In this document: piece after piece, positions 32,593-41,473 of the stretch
Position numbering within the stretch: position 1 is the first letter of the stretch
Layout of the letters: every line of letters starts with the position of its first letter
Assembly (NCBI RefSeq): GCF_014650815.1
Contig: NZ_BMVR01000014.1
Span: 124,001 to 188,000, forward strand
DNA from: Streptomyces flavofungini
Lineage (GTDB): Bacteria; Actinomycetota; Actinomycetes; Streptomycetales; Streptomycetaceae
DNA: 64,000 nucleotides
Direction: 5' to 3'
Notes under the pieces: model-generated
Told to the model about the DNA's origin: nothing
The model's database searches: none
The model's input: only the letters and a program-made list of their open reading frames with translations
Position numbers and translations under genes: made by a program

Positions 32593-34153
32593 GGGGGGCT
32601 CCTTGCGGTGCGGTGCGGGATCCGGGTGGGGCGGCAAGGGATCCGGTCGTACGGGATCCGGGGGGCGCCGCCGTCCACCCGGCCTCGCGCGCGAGCGTCC
32701 GCCACCGCAGGAACTCCTCGTACAGCCCGGCGTAGAACTGGGCGCGCTCCGGGTCGGGCTCCCAACTGGTGCGCATCCGAACGTACTTGGCGGCCGCGCT
32801 GTGCATGCTGGACTCGGCGCCGGTGAGGACGAGGCCGGTGAGGAAGGCGCCTTTGGCGCCGAGTTCGGTGTCTCCCGAGCGGGCCGTGGGCACGCCGGTG
32901 GCGTCCGCGATGAGGCGGCACCAGTCGTCGTTGTTGGCGCCGCCGCCGCACAGCCGTAGCTCCGTCACGGTCGTACGGGACGCGGCGAGCGAATCGCGGA
33001 CGACGAGGGAGAGGCCGTCGAAGACGGCGCGGGCGAGGTCGGCCGGGGTGTGCTCCAGGGACAGGCCCCAGAAGGCGCCGCGGGCGCGCGGGTCGAGGAA
33101 CGGCGCGCGCTCACCGGCCGGGGACAGATACGGCAGGAACATCAGGCCGTGCGCCCCCGGCGGCGCCGAGAACGCCAACTCGCCCAGCTCCGGCGGCCCT
33201 TCGAGCTGGAGTGTGCGCGCCGCCCAGGACAGCACCTCGACGCCGCTCAGGGTCGGGAAGGCGCGCAGGACGCGCTCGCGGCCCCGGTAGGCGATGTTGA
33301 TGCCGGACGGCTCCCCGGTGGCGTCGACGTCCTTGCGGACGATCTCCGTGCACAGCGTCGTGCCGAGGATGCCGCACGCCTGCCCGGGGTTGACGACGCC
33401 GACGCCGCGCGCGGTGGAGGCGATGTCGTACGGAGCCATCACCACCGGCAGGCCCGGCTGCACGCCGAGCTGGGCCGCCGCGTCACCGGTGATCTCGGCG
33501 ATCCGCTCGTCCTCGCCGAGGACCTTCGGCAGCAGCCGCGCGTAGTCGGTGAGGCCGAAGAGGTCCACGATCCCCGGGTCGTAGTCGCCGGTCGCGTGGT
33601 CGAGGAACGGCGCCGACGCGTCGGACTCGTCGATCGCCGTCACGCCGGTGAGCTTGAGGAACAGCCAGCCCGCCGCCGTCAGCGAGGCGCTGGAGCGGGC
33701 CAGGCGGTCCGGGTCGTGGGCGCCGAGCCAGCTGAACACGGCGTTCGGCATGCCGCTGCAGGTCAGTGAGCCGTTGCGGCGGAACGCCTCCCGCAGGACG
33801 CCTTCGCGTTCCCAGCGCGTGAGGATGTCGCCCGCGCGCCCGTCGGACCACAGGATCGCGGGCCCGGTGGGCCGCCCCGCCGCGTCCACCAGCCAGGCGC
33901 CGTCGCCCTGCGCGGTGAACGTCACCAGCCAGACGGGGTCGGCTGCGCCGGGCCGTTCGGCGAGGGCGGACAGGGCGGTGCGGACGGTGTAGACGACGGC
34001 GTTCCACACGGTGTCCATGTCCTGCTCGGCCCAGCCGGGGTGGCGGCGCTGCACTTCGGTGGCGAGCCGGGAGACGGCGAGTTCGCCGCCCTGGTCGTCG
34101 AAGACGACCGACTTGATCATGGTGGTGCCGACGTCGATGGCGAGTACCGACAT
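32585..34153 (-). CDS. FGGY-family carbohydrate kinase (erythritol/xylulose kinase-like)
   Basis: This 522-residue protein begins SVLAIDVGTTMIKSVVFDDQGG. It has HPGWAEQDMDTVWNAV, LWSDGRA, GMPNAVFSWLGAHDPDRL, VMAPYDIASTARGVGV and the C-terminal ELRLCGGGANNDDWCRLIADATGVPT. It is FGGY throughout but distinct from the neighbouring kinase. ATG 34153 is used; GTG 34162, overlapping the permease stop, is an alternative start closer to GAAGGG. The C-terminus ends with short GSRT(T)/APPGSRT repeats encoded by GGATCCGG repeats, probably a repeat-grown tail. It sits directly behind a pentitol-type permease, so a polyol or its keto form is the likely substrate. Confidence 0.92.
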   Translation of the reverse strand: MSVLAIDVGTTMIKSVVFDDQGGELAVSRLATEVQRRHPGWAEQDMDTVWNAVVYTVRTALSALAERPGAADPVWLVTFTAQGDGAWLVDAAGRPTGPAILWSDGRAGDILTRWEREGVLREAFRRNGSLTCSGMPNAVFSWLGAHDPDRLARSSASLTAAGWLFLKLTGVTAIDESDASAPFLDHATGDYDPGIVDLFGLTDYARLLPKVLGEDERIAEITGDAAAQLGVQPGLPVVMAPYDIASTARGVGVVNPGQACGILGTTLCTEIVRKDVDATGEPSGINIAYRGRERVLRAFPTLSGVEVLSWAARTLQLEGPPELGELAFSAPPGAHGLMFLPYLSPAGERAPFLDPRARGAFWGLSLEHTPADLARAVFDGLSLVVRDSLAASRTTVTELRLCGGGANNDDWCRLIADATGVPTARSGDTELGAKGAFLTGLVLTGAESSMHSAAAKYVRMRTSWEPDPERAQFYAGLYEEFLRWRTLAREAGWTAAPPGSRTTGSLAAPPGSRTAPQGAPRA

Positions 34154-34158
34154 GGTGG

Positions 34159-35463
34159 TCACAGACCCTTCGTGGCAGGGGTGGCGACGGCGTGCGCGAC
34201 GGTGCCGGGTGCGGGGCCGCTGTCCGCGGCCGTGGTCCTCAGTACGAGGGTGAGGGCGGCGCTCACCGCGTGGAACCCCGCGAAGATCCAGACGACGCCG
34301 CCCACGCCGAGCGGCCCCCGGAAGAGGCTGACGACCAGCGGCCCGACGAACGTGGAGGCACCGGCCCCGAGGTTCAGGGCGGCCATGGCCTGACCCTTGT
34401 GGGCGGGCGCGATGGCGGTCATGAGGGCGGACAGGGGCACGTATCCGGAGAGGGTGGCGCCGTAGAGCACGGCGACCAGGACGCACAGCGCGTACTGCGC
34501 GCCGGCCGCCGCCGGGACGTAGTACAGGAGCAGCGTCGAGACCGTGCAGCCGACGCCGCCGCACCACGCGACCGTCGTACGCCAGCCGACCTTGTCCCCG
34601 ACGACGCCGAACAGCAGGTTCGTGACGATGTTCGTGGCGAACATGATGGCAAGGAGTCTGAGCCACTGGGCGCCTGACAGCCCGACCTCGTGCATGAACC
34701 ACGCCGGAAGCATCACCAGAAAGCCGAACTGCGAGGCGGTGTTGAGCATCCGCACCACGGCCCCGGCACCCACCCGCGGCTCCCGGACGAGGATCGTGAG
34801 GCTGCCGACCAGCCCGGCCAGCGGGCGCTCCCCCGCCGGGGCGAGCCGCGCGGCCCCGGTGGGCTCCCGGACCAGGAGCAGCGCGAGCAGTCCGCCGACG
34901 ACGACCACGCCGAGCGCGGCCCACAGCGTCCCCCGCTCCCCCACCCCCGGGATGAGCAGGCTCGCGGTGAGCGAGCCGAGCGTCGGCAGGCCCGCGGAGA
35001 ACGCCGACCAGAACCAGCCCATGGCGCTGCCCATCTGCTTCGGCGGCGCGACCGCGGCGATCCACACGAGGAACGCGTACGCGAACAGCGGATAGGCGAG
35101 GCCGCGCAGGCCGTAGCCGAGCAGGAGCAGGGGATACGCCTTGCTGGGGACGGCGACCGCGAGGAAGAAGACGTGCGTGACCACGAAGGCGCCGAGGCCG
35201 AGCCACATCACACGGCGCGGACCCCACAGGTCGGACAGCGCGGCGGACAGCCATCCGGCGACGGCGCCGGTGACGCCGTACACGGTGAACACCATCGCGA
35301 CCTGCGACGAGGGGATGCCGAGGTCTTCCAGGTACGGCGAGAGGAACCCGGCCTCGATGCCGACGCCCGTCATGAAGACCAGCAGGCCGAGGTAGCCCCA
35401 GGAGAGGGGCTCCGGGACACCGGCGCGTGTGAAGAGTGAACGCGGCACGGGGCTGTTCGTCAT
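34159..35463 (-). CDS. MFS permease of the RbtT/DalT polyol transporter type
   Basis: This 434-residue protein has about 12 hydrophobic helices. Segments WGYLGLLVFMTGVGIEAGFLSPYLEDLG, AMVFTVYGVTGAVAGWLSA, YGLRGLAYPLFAYAFLVWI and MGWFWSAFSAGLPTLGSL parallel those I recall from the Klebsiella ribitol (RbtT) and arabinitol (DalT) permeases. It is a proton-coupled polyol importer by family. ATG 35463 has GGGGGAG upstream. It is the first gene of the operon, divergent from a DeoR regulator that should control it. Confidence 0.88.
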   Translation of the reverse strand: MTNSPVPRSLFTRAGVPEPLSWGYLGLLVFMTGVGIEAGFLSPYLEDLGIPSSQVAMVFTVYGVTGAVAGWLSAALSDLWGPRRVMWLGLGAFVVTHVFFLAVAVPSKAYPLLLLGYGLRGLAYPLFAYAFLVWIAAVAPPKQMGSAMGWFWSAFSAGLPTLGSLTASLLIPGVGERGTLWAALGVVVVGGLLALLLVREPTGAARLAPAGERPLAGLVGSLTILVREPRVGAGAVVRMLNTASQFGFLVMLPAWFMHEVGLSGAQWLRLLAIMFATNIVTNLLFGVVGDKVGWRTTVAWCGGVGCTVSTLLLYYVPAAAGAQYALCVLVAVLYGATLSGYVPLSALMTAIAPAHKGQAMAALNLGAGASTFVGPLVVSLFRGPLGVGGVVWIFAGFHAVSAALTLVLRTTAADSGPAPGTVAHAVATPATKGL

Positions 35464-35539
35464 CGAAGCTCCCCCTGGGGGCGGTGGTGTCGGCGGACCT
35501 GTTCGGTGCCGGTCCGGTCCGGCGGCGGCCGGGCTGGGG

Positions 35540-35586
35540 AGAGCAAACAACTGGCCGAAAAGGCACGTCAAACAGTTCGCGAATCC
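35540..35586. promoter_or_regulatory. Direct-repeat operator candidates for DeoR regulator
   Basis: In the permease/DeoR intergenic region, GCAAACAACTGGCCGAA (from 35543) and TCAAACAGTTCGCGAA (from about 35568) form direct repeats about 25 bp apart in an A-rich patch. DeoR-family proteins often bind such repeats. No other binding-site-like sequence stands out in the 278-bp gap. Confidence 0.45.
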
Positions 35587-35741
35587 TCACGTGGGGTGGG
35601 CTGCGGGCCGCGTGAGAAGGGCCGTGTGCGCTGCTGCCGTACTGGGGAAGGGCCTCGCGCCCCGAGTGAAGTACATGAGATCATCACTCGGAGACTTCAC
35701 ACATGAGTGCCGCACACGAGGTGGCCCCGGGAGGCGCAGTG

Positions 35742-36608
35742 ATGACCGACGCCGAGGACTCCGGAGCCGACCGTGCCCGCCCCGGCGACCGCGTCGAGCG
35801 TGTCGAGCCCACCGGGCCCGCCGAACCCGCCGACCGTGTCGAGGCCCGTGAGCGGCGGCGGCGTCGGATCCGGGACCTGGTCGTCGCGGGTGGCTTCGTG
35901 CGGGCCGCGGACCTCGCCGACGAGTTCGGCGTCAGCCTGATGACCGTCCACCGCGACCTGGACTTCCTCCAGTCGCAGGGCTGGCTGCGGAAGGTGCGCG
36001 GCGGGGCGACGGCGCTGCCCTCGGCGCAGTTCCACGGCAGCGTCGCCGAGCGCATGACGACGATGGCCCAGACGAAACAACACCTCGCCCGCGCCGCCGC
36101 CCGCCTCCTCGTCCCCGGCCAGACGGTCCTCCTCGACGACAGCACGACGTGCCTGCACCTGACCCGCGAACTGACCGAGCACACCCCGCTCACGGTCCTC
36201 ACGAACTCGCTGCCCGCGATCACGGCGCTCGCCAAGGAGCCCGGCGTCTCCCTCATCGCGCTCGGCGGCGCCTACTTCCCCGCGTACGACGCGTTCATGG
36301 GCCTGCACACCGCCGACAGCGTGGCGGCGTTCCGCGCGGACGTCCTCTTCATGTCGACGACGGCGGTGACCCGCGGCCGCTGCTATCACACGTCACCGGA
36401 GACGGTGCAGGTCAAGCGGGCGATGATGGCGGCGGCCACCCGTCGCGTGCTCCTCGCCGACCACACCAAGTTCACCCGCGACGGCCTGTACGCCCTCGCG
36501 CCGCTCACGGACTTCGACGTGGTGGTCGTGGACGACGGGCTGGCGCGGGACGAGGTGCGGGGGATGCGGGAGCGGGGGGTGGAGGTGCTGGTGGTGGAGC
36601 GGGGCTGA
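35742..36608 (+). CDS. DeoR/GlpR-family transcriptional regulator
   Basis: This 288-residue protein has a DeoR HTH at about 43-75 (RRIRDLVVAGGFVRAADLADEFGVSLMTVHRDLDFLQSQGWLRKVRGGA). The DeoRC sensor domain follows, with DDSTTCLHLTRELTEHTPLTVLTNSLPAI, LGGAYFPAYDAFMGLHTADSV and KRAMMAAATRRVLLADHTKF. The family senses phosphorylated sugars. ATG 35742 has GGGAGG 7 nt upstream; ATG 35703 with GGAG is an alternative adding 13 residues. It is divergent from the polyol operon, which it probably represses until a kinase product appears. Confidence 0.93.
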   Translation: MTDAEDSGADRARPGDRVERVEPTGPAEPADRVEARERRRRRIRDLVVAGGFVRAADLADEFGVSLMTVHRDLDFLQSQGWLRKVRGGATALPSAQFHGSVAERMTTMAQTKQHLARAAARLLVPGQTVLLDDSTTCLHLTRELTEHTPLTVLTNSLPAITALAKEPGVSLIALGGAYFPAYDAFMGLHTADSVAAFRADVLFMSTTAVTRGRCYHTSPETVQVKRAMMAAATRRVLLADHTKFTRDGLYALAPLTDFDVVVVDDGLARDEVRGMRERGVEVLVVERG

Positions 36609-36650
36609 GGGCACCGGGGGCAGCGGGTGGAGCGGGGCTGCGGCTGGGGC

Positions 36651-38069
36651 TCAGCGGCTGCCCACGAAGGCGGGCGGTGTCCGGCTCCGCCAGGGCAGGG
36701 CTTCCTCGAGCCGGGCGCCGAGGCGGACCAGCAGGTCTTCCCTGCCGTACGGGGCGACGAACTGCACCCCGATCGGCAGTCCGCCCCGGCTCCACCCCAG
36801 CGGCAGACTGAGGGCGGGCTGCCCGGCGAGGTTGAACACCACCGTGAAGGGGCCGACGTCGAACAGCTTGCGCAGCCAGCTCACCGCGGTGTGGCCGGGC
36901 TCGTCGGACGACAGCGTGCCGTGCGGCGGGGGCAGTTGCCCGAGCGTCGGGGTGACGAGCAGGTCGTGGTCGGCAAAGAACGCGCCCACCGACCGGCTCA
37001 CCCGGTTCTGCGCGTCGAGCATGGCCATCAGGCCGAGCGCGCCGAGCCGGTCGGCCTCCGCCAGGACCTGTCGCGACACGGCTTCCATCCTGGCCGGGTC
37101 GGGCCGCCGGGGTGCGGTGAGGAAGGGTGCGGCGACGGCGAACACCTCCGCCTCCGCACCCCGCACGACGTCCTCCCAGTCCAGTGCGGGGCTCGTCTCG
37201 GTGACGTCGTGGCCCATCTCCGCGAGGAGCCCGGCCACGCGGAGCGTCACGGCGGCCACCTCGGTGTCCACGCCCGCTCCGGACCAGGCCCGGGTGGTGA
37301 CGGCGACCCGCAACCGGCCGGGAGCTGCGGGCAGTTCGTCGGCGTAGGGGCGCGGGGGCGGCGGCGCCGTGTACTTGTCGCCGCGCCCCGGACCCCGGAC
37401 GGCGTCCAGGACGTGCGCGGCGTCACGCACCGTGCGGGTCAGCACGAACTCGGACGCCGCGCCGAAGGCCGGGTCTCCGCTGTCGGGTCCGCACGGGGTA
37501 CGGCCCCGGCTCGGCTTCAGGCCCACGAGGCCGCAGCAGGACGCGGGGATGCGGAGGGAGCCCGCCGCGTCGTTGGCGTGCGCGAGCGGCACCGCCCCGG
37601 CGGCGACCATCGCGGCGGCGCCGCCGCTGGACCCGCCCACACCCCGGCCGGGATCCCAGGGATTGCGTGTCGGCCCGGTACGCAGCGGCTCGGTGGCGAA
37701 GCTCAGCCCCAGCTCCGGGGCCGTCGTCAGCCCCAGCGTGACAAGGCCCGCGGCCCGGAACCGCCCCATCAGGTCGTGATCGTGCCGGGCGCGCACCCCG
37801 GAGAGGCTACGGCTCCCGGCGAAGAACTCCACGCCCTCGGCCATCGGCCCGCCGTCCTTGATCAGGAACGGCACCCCGGCGAGCGCCCCCTGCCCGGCGT
37901 GGTCGAGGGCCGGCGAGAACACCGGCGCCGCCAGGCCGTTCACCTCCGCGTCCGCCCGCTCGACAGCGTGCCGCGCGACGGTCTCCACCTCAGCCGCGGT
38001 GACCTCCCCGGCCACCATCAGCTCACGCAGCCCGACGGCGTCGCACCGCGCGTACTCGTGGAGTTCCAC
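36651..38069 (-). CDS. Amidase signature enzyme
   Basis: This 472-residue protein has the amidase triad: Lys71 (FLIKDGGP), cis-Ser147 in GGSSGGAAA, and nucleophile Ser171 in GSLRIPASCCGLVGLKPSRGR. The spacing matches characterised amidase-signature enzymes. The C-terminal substrate lobe ends QPALSLPLGWSRGGLPIGVQFVAPYGREDLL, also typical. Substrates in this group range from simple amides to aryl-acylamides and cannot be named. GTG 38069 has GGAGGAG 7 nt upstream. A 10-copy minisatellite lies 266 bp upstream. Confidence 0.93.
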   Translation of the reverse strand: MELHEYARCDAVGLRELMVAGEVTAAEVETVARHAVERADAEVNGLAAPVFSPALDHAGQGALAGVPFLIKDGGPMAEGVEFFAGSRSLSGVRARHDHDLMGRFRAAGLVTLGLTTAPELGLSFATEPLRTGPTRNPWDPGRGVGGSSGGAAAMVAAGAVPLAHANDAAGSLRIPASCCGLVGLKPSRGRTPCGPDSGDPAFGAASEFVLTRTVRDAAHVLDAVRGPGRGDKYTAPPPPRPYADELPAAPGRLRVAVTTRAWSGAGVDTEVAAVTLRVAGLLAEMGHDVTETSPALDWEDVVRGAEAEVFAVAAPFLTAPRRPDPARMEAVSRQVLAEADRLGALGLMAMLDAQNRVSRSVGAFFADHDLLVTPTLGQLPPPHGTLSSDEPGHTAVSWLRKLFDVGPFTVVFNLAGQPALSLPLGWSRGGLPIGVQFVAPYGREDLLVRLGARLEEALPWRSRTPPAFVGSR

Positions 38070-38554
38070 GGCCGCTCCTCCTGGTCGCTGCGGGCCCCCA
38101 CCGACGGTCCCGTGGTGGTCGCGGGTGCGCGACCGCCCCGGCCACGCCCCTCCCCGGAACCGGACCTCGCTCCAGCCCCACCGAAGGCTCCCAGAGACGG
38201 ACCGCGCCGGTCCAACGCAATACGCGAGCTCACGGCCCGATGGGCGGGGCGCACCAGGGTGGACGGATGCCGGAGGTTCGGGGGGGGACACCGCAGGCCC
38301 CGGGAGGGAAGCCGCAGGTCCGGGGGGCGCTGGTGGTCTGGACAGACGCCAGTGGTCTGAACGGACGCCAGTGGTCCGGACGGACGCCAGTGGTCTGGAC
38401 AGACGCCGGTGGCCCGGACGGACGCCGGTGGTCTGGACAGGCGCCGGTGGTCTGAACGGACGCCGGTGGCCCGGACGAACGCCGGTGGTCCGGCTGAACG
38501 CCGGTGGCCCGAAGGGACATCGGCGCTCGGGGCCCCCGCAGTCCCGCGCCCCGC
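38070..38554. repeat. 485-bp intergenic region with ten-copy 19-bp minisatellite
   Basis: Ten head-to-tail 19-bp units occupy 38335-38523, with consensus GG(T/C)C(T/C)GGACGGACGCC(A/G)GT. The early units have AGT ends and the later ones GGT. Before it, 38288-38334 holds two looser GCCGCAGG(C/T)CC copies. The rest (38070-38287) is GC-rich with no gene found. There is no RBS-backed frame in the repeat. Divergence between units argues against a recent single duplication. Confidence 0.9.
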
Positions 38555-39214
38555 CTACGACCGCGCCAGCTCGTCCCAGTGGACCGTCCGGTCGCACCAC
38601 CGCTCGAGCAGCACCTTGTCGTGGCCCACGGCGAGCAGCCCGGCGCCGCTGTCGGCGCGGTAGGTCTCGACGGCGGAAACCAGGGCCGCCGTCGTGGACG
38701 CGTCCAGCATGGCCGTCATCTCGTCGCAGATCAGCCAGCGCGGGCGCAGGACCAGGGCGCGGGCGAGGCAGGCACGCTGGAGCTGGCCGTCGCTGACCTC
38801 GTGCGGGCGGCGGCCGAGCAGGTCCTCGCCGAGGCCGACGGTGCGGGCCAACTCCCGTATCCGGTCCGGGACTTCGACGGCTCGGCCGGTCGCCCGCAGG
38901 GGCTCCGCGACGAGTTGGGTGAGGGTGAGGCGCGGGTCGGCGGAGAGGCGGGGCTGCTGGAAGACGACGCCGAAGGCGGTGCGCTGGGCGCGCGGGGCCC
39001 GGTGGCGCCAGCCGCGCGCCGGTTCGCCGTCGATGACGACCTGGCCCCGGTCGGGCTGGTGCAGCAGCGCGGCGACCCGGGCGAGGGTCGACTTGCCGCA
39101 GCCGCTGGGGCCGAGCAGGCCGACGGACTCGCCGGCGGCGACGGTGAGGCTCACGTCGCGGACGACGGGGTCGCGGCGGTCGTAACCGGCGGTCAGGGAA
39201 CGCAGTTCAAGCAC
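38555..39214 (-). CDS. Peptide/nickel ABC transporter ATP-binding protein (NikE/DppF-type)
   Basis: This 219-residue ATPase has Walker A GPSGCGKST, Q-loop FGVVFQQP, signature EVSDGQLQRACLARAL and Walker B WLICDEMTAMLD. The signature S-D-G-Q replaces S-G-G-Q, and the catalytic Glu is present in CDEM. It lacks the long C-terminal oligopeptide extension, consistent with the NikE type. GTG 39214 overlaps the preceding ATPase stop by 8 nt. It is the last gene of the five-gene operon. Confidence 0.9.
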   Translation of the reverse strand: MLELRSLTAGYDRRDPVVRDVSLTVAAGESVGLLGPSGCGKSTLARVAALLHQPDRGQVVIDGEPARGWRHRAPRAQRTAFGVVFQQPRLSADPRLTLTQLVAEPLRATGRAVEVPDRIRELARTVGLGEDLLGRRPHEVSDGQLQRACLARALVLRPRWLICDEMTAMLDASTTAALVSAVETYRADSGAGLLAVGHDKVLLERWCDRTVHWDELARS

Positions 39215-40538
39215 GGGACGCCTCCAGGGCGGCGGCGACCGGGTGGTGGCAGGCGGCACCGGCGGCACCGAGCGCGGGTACGGACCGGCAGGCGTCGTCG
39301 GCCCGGTCGCAGCGCGCGGCGAAGGCACAGCCCGCGGGCAGCGCGGACAGCTCGGGCGGCAGGCCCGGGATGGGCGTGAACTCCCGGTCGGGCAGGGCGT
39401 TCAGGAGCCCGCGCGCATAGGGGTGCCGGGGTCCCGGAGCACCGAAGAAGTCCGCCGCGTCGGCGATCTCGACGATGCGGCTCGCGTACATGACGGCGAC
39501 GCGGTCGGCGATGCGTTCGGCGGCCGCCAGGTCGTGGGTGATGAGGAGCAGCGCGCGGGCGTCGCCGACGTGCCGTCGCAGTTCGTCGACGGTGCGGTCG
39601 ACGAGCTGGCGGTCGAGGCCGGTGGTGGGCTCGTCCGCGAGGAGCAGCGGGGCGTCGCCGATGAGCGCGAGGGCGGTGGCGGCGCGTTGGGCGAGCCCGC
39701 CGGACAGCTCGTGCGGGTAGCGGTCGAGGTGCCCGCGGGGGAAGGCGGCGCGCTCGGCGGCTGCCTCCCCGGCCTGCCGCAGCCCGGGCCGCCGGACGCC
39801 CGTCAACTCCCGCAGGGTCTCCTCCAGTTGGGAGCGTACGGTGCGGACGGGGGTGAGGTGCGCGGCCGGGCTCTGCGGTACGAGGCCGACGCGCCGCCCG
39901 CGCACGGTGCGGGCGAGGGTGCGCTCGTCGGCGGTGAGCAGGTCGGTGCCGTCGCCGAGCAGCGCGGCACCGGCCGTCTGCGCGTTCTCGGGCAGCAGCC
40001 CGAGCAGCGCGGACGCCAGCACGGACTTGCCGCACCCGCTCTCCCCGACGAGCGCCAGGCACTCGCCCGCGGCGAGGTCGAAGCGGGCGTCGGTGACGGC
40101 GGCGACGTGGGCGCCGCCGCGCATGCGGAAGCGGACGGAGAGGCCGCGTACGGAGAGGACGGTCGGCGGCGCCGAGGCGCTGTCGGCGCAGGCGCGGCCC
40201 GACGGCTCCACCACGTCGTCGGGCGTGGTGGAGTGCCCGGCCTCGGCGGGGGCCCCGGGCGCGGCTTCGGCACCGGCGGGCGGCTCGGCTGCGGCGCCAG
40301 CTCCGGCCGACGGCTCGGCTGCGGCCCCGGCGGACCCCTCGGCCCCGGTCTCAGCCGCAGCGGACGGCCCAGGTGCGGCTACCGCTTCAGCAAGCCGCTC
40401 GACGTCGGCGCCAGCTCCAGCCGACAGCTCGGGCGCGGCTTCGGCCGACGGCCCGGCCTCGGCCCCAGCGGACCCCTCGGCCCCGGCCGACGCCCCGGCC
40501 GCGGCACCGGCCCGCGCCCCATTCGACGCCCCACTCAC
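39207..40538 (-). CDS. Peptide/nickel ABC transporter ATP-binding protein (NikD/DppD-type) with Ala/Gly/Glu/Pro-rich extension
   Basis: This 443-residue protein has its ATPase core from about residue 128: LSVRGLSVRFRMRGG, Walker A GESGCGKSV, PHELSGGLAQRAATAL, Walker B LLLADEPTTGLD, and the C-terminal oligopeptide/nickel motif GCAFAARCDRADDACR. Residues 1 to about 125 are low complexity (AGAEGSAGAEAGPSAEAAP-like units) with no counterpart in normal NikD/DppD (about 320 aa). GTG 40538 overlaps the permease stop (GTGA), which favours translation of the extension. A start nearer the core would leave no coupling; no internal RBS is obvious. Confidence 0.9.
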   Translation of the reverse strand: MSGASNGARAGAAAGASAGAEGSAGAEAGPSAEAAPELSAGAGADVERLAEAVAAPGPSAAAETGAEGSAGAAAEPSAGAGAAAEPPAGAEAAPGAPAEAGHSTTPDDVVEPSGRACADSASAPPTVLSVRGLSVRFRMRGGAHVAAVTDARFDLAAGECLALVGESGCGKSVLASALLGLLPENAQTAGAALLGDGTDLLTADERTLARTVRGRRVGLVPQSPAAHLTPVRTVRSQLEETLRELTGVRRPGLRQAGEAAAERAAFPRGHLDRYPHELSGGLAQRAATALALIGDAPLLLADEPTTGLDRQLVDRTVDELRRHVGDARALLLITHDLAAAERIADRVAVMYASRIVEIADAADFFGAPGPRHPYARGLLNALPDREFTPIPGLPPELSALPAGCAFAARCDRADDACRSVPALGAAGAACHHPVAAALEASRA

Positions 40539-41473
40539 AACATCAGCTCCGATCGGCGGCGCGGGTTGATCCGGTCGCGCCAGGCGCCCGCGAGGCCCGC
40601 GATGGCGAGGGTCGGCACGATGATGAAGAGGCCGGGGAACAGCGTGGGCCACCAGTCACCGGCGAGGAGGGAGCTGCGGGCCCCCTGGACGAGGGTGCCG
40701 AGGCTGGCCTGGTGGGTGGGGAGGCCGAGGCCGAGGAAGGACAGGGCGGACTCGTGCCAGATGGCGTGCGGGACCATGAGGACGGCGGCGAGCCCCGCCT
40801 GGGGCAGGACGCCGGGGAGCAGGTGGCGCAGGGTCACCCGCCAGCGGGACGCGCCGCCGGAGATGGCGGCGTCGATGTACGGGCGCGAGCGCAGCGACAG
40901 GACCTCGGCGCGCACGATGCGGGCCGTCGACAGCCAGTGCGTGAGCGCCACGGAGATCACGACCGGCCATACACCGGGCCGGAACATCGCCACGATGAAG
41001 ATGCCGAGCAGCAGGTGCGGCACGGAGGAGAAGACGTCCACGAGGCGCATCACGACGCGGTCCACCCAGCCGCCGGACGCGGCGGCGAGGGCGCCGACCG
41101 CGGTGCCGATGACGGTGGCCACGACGGCGGCGACCACACCGACGAGCAGGGAGACGCGGAGCCCGTACACGCAGCGAAGGAGCAGGTCGCGGCCGACGTC
41201 GTCGGTGCCGAACGGGTGGGACAGGGACGGCGGCAGGAGCTTGTCGGCGAGGTGGACGGCCTGTTCGTCGAGGTCGACGAGCGGCGGCACGATCAGCACG
41301 GCGAGGACGACGGCGGCGACGATCGCGGCGGAGCTCCAGACCCGCCAGGCGCGGGTGGAGCGGGACGACCTGCGGGTGCCCGCGGCGGCGCGGCCGGTCG
41401 CGGAACGCCAGGTGACCTGGGTGGCGGGGTCGGTCTGCGACGCCTCGGCCTGCGGACTGCGGGTGTCAGCCAT
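40535..41473 (-). CDS. Peptide/nickel ABC transporter permease (NikC/DppC-type)
   Basis: This 312-residue permease has an N-terminal helix (AIVAAVVLAVLIVPPLV). The DppC-like PFGTDDVGRDLLLRCVYGLRVSLLVGVVAAVVATVIG follows, with EAA-loop region SRWRVTLRHLLPGVLPQAGLAAVLMVPHAIWHESALSFLGLGLP near the end. ATG 41473 overlaps the NikB-type stop by 8 nt. The order binding protein, B, C, D, E is the canonical nik/dpp operon. Confidence 0.93.
   Translation of the reverse strand: MADTRSPQAEASQTDPATQVTWRSATGRAAAGTRRSSRSTRAWRVWSSAAIVAAVVLAVLIVPPLVDLDEQAVHLADKLLPPSLSHPFGTDDVGRDLLLRCVYGLRVSLLVGVVAAVVATVIGTAVGALAAASGGWVDRVVMRLVDVFSSVPHLLLGIFIVAMFRPGVWPVVISVALTHWLSTARIVRAEVLSLRSRPYIDAAISGGASRWRVTLRHLLPGVLPQAGLAAVLMVPHAIWHESALSFLGLGLPTHQASLGTLVQGARSSLLAGDWWPTLFPGLFIIVPTLAIAGLAGAWRDRINPRRRSELML

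Noticed and set aside
38335..38523. CRISPR array
   Set aside because: The 19-bp units are directly adjacent with no spacers, and no cas genes are present. It is a minisatellite.
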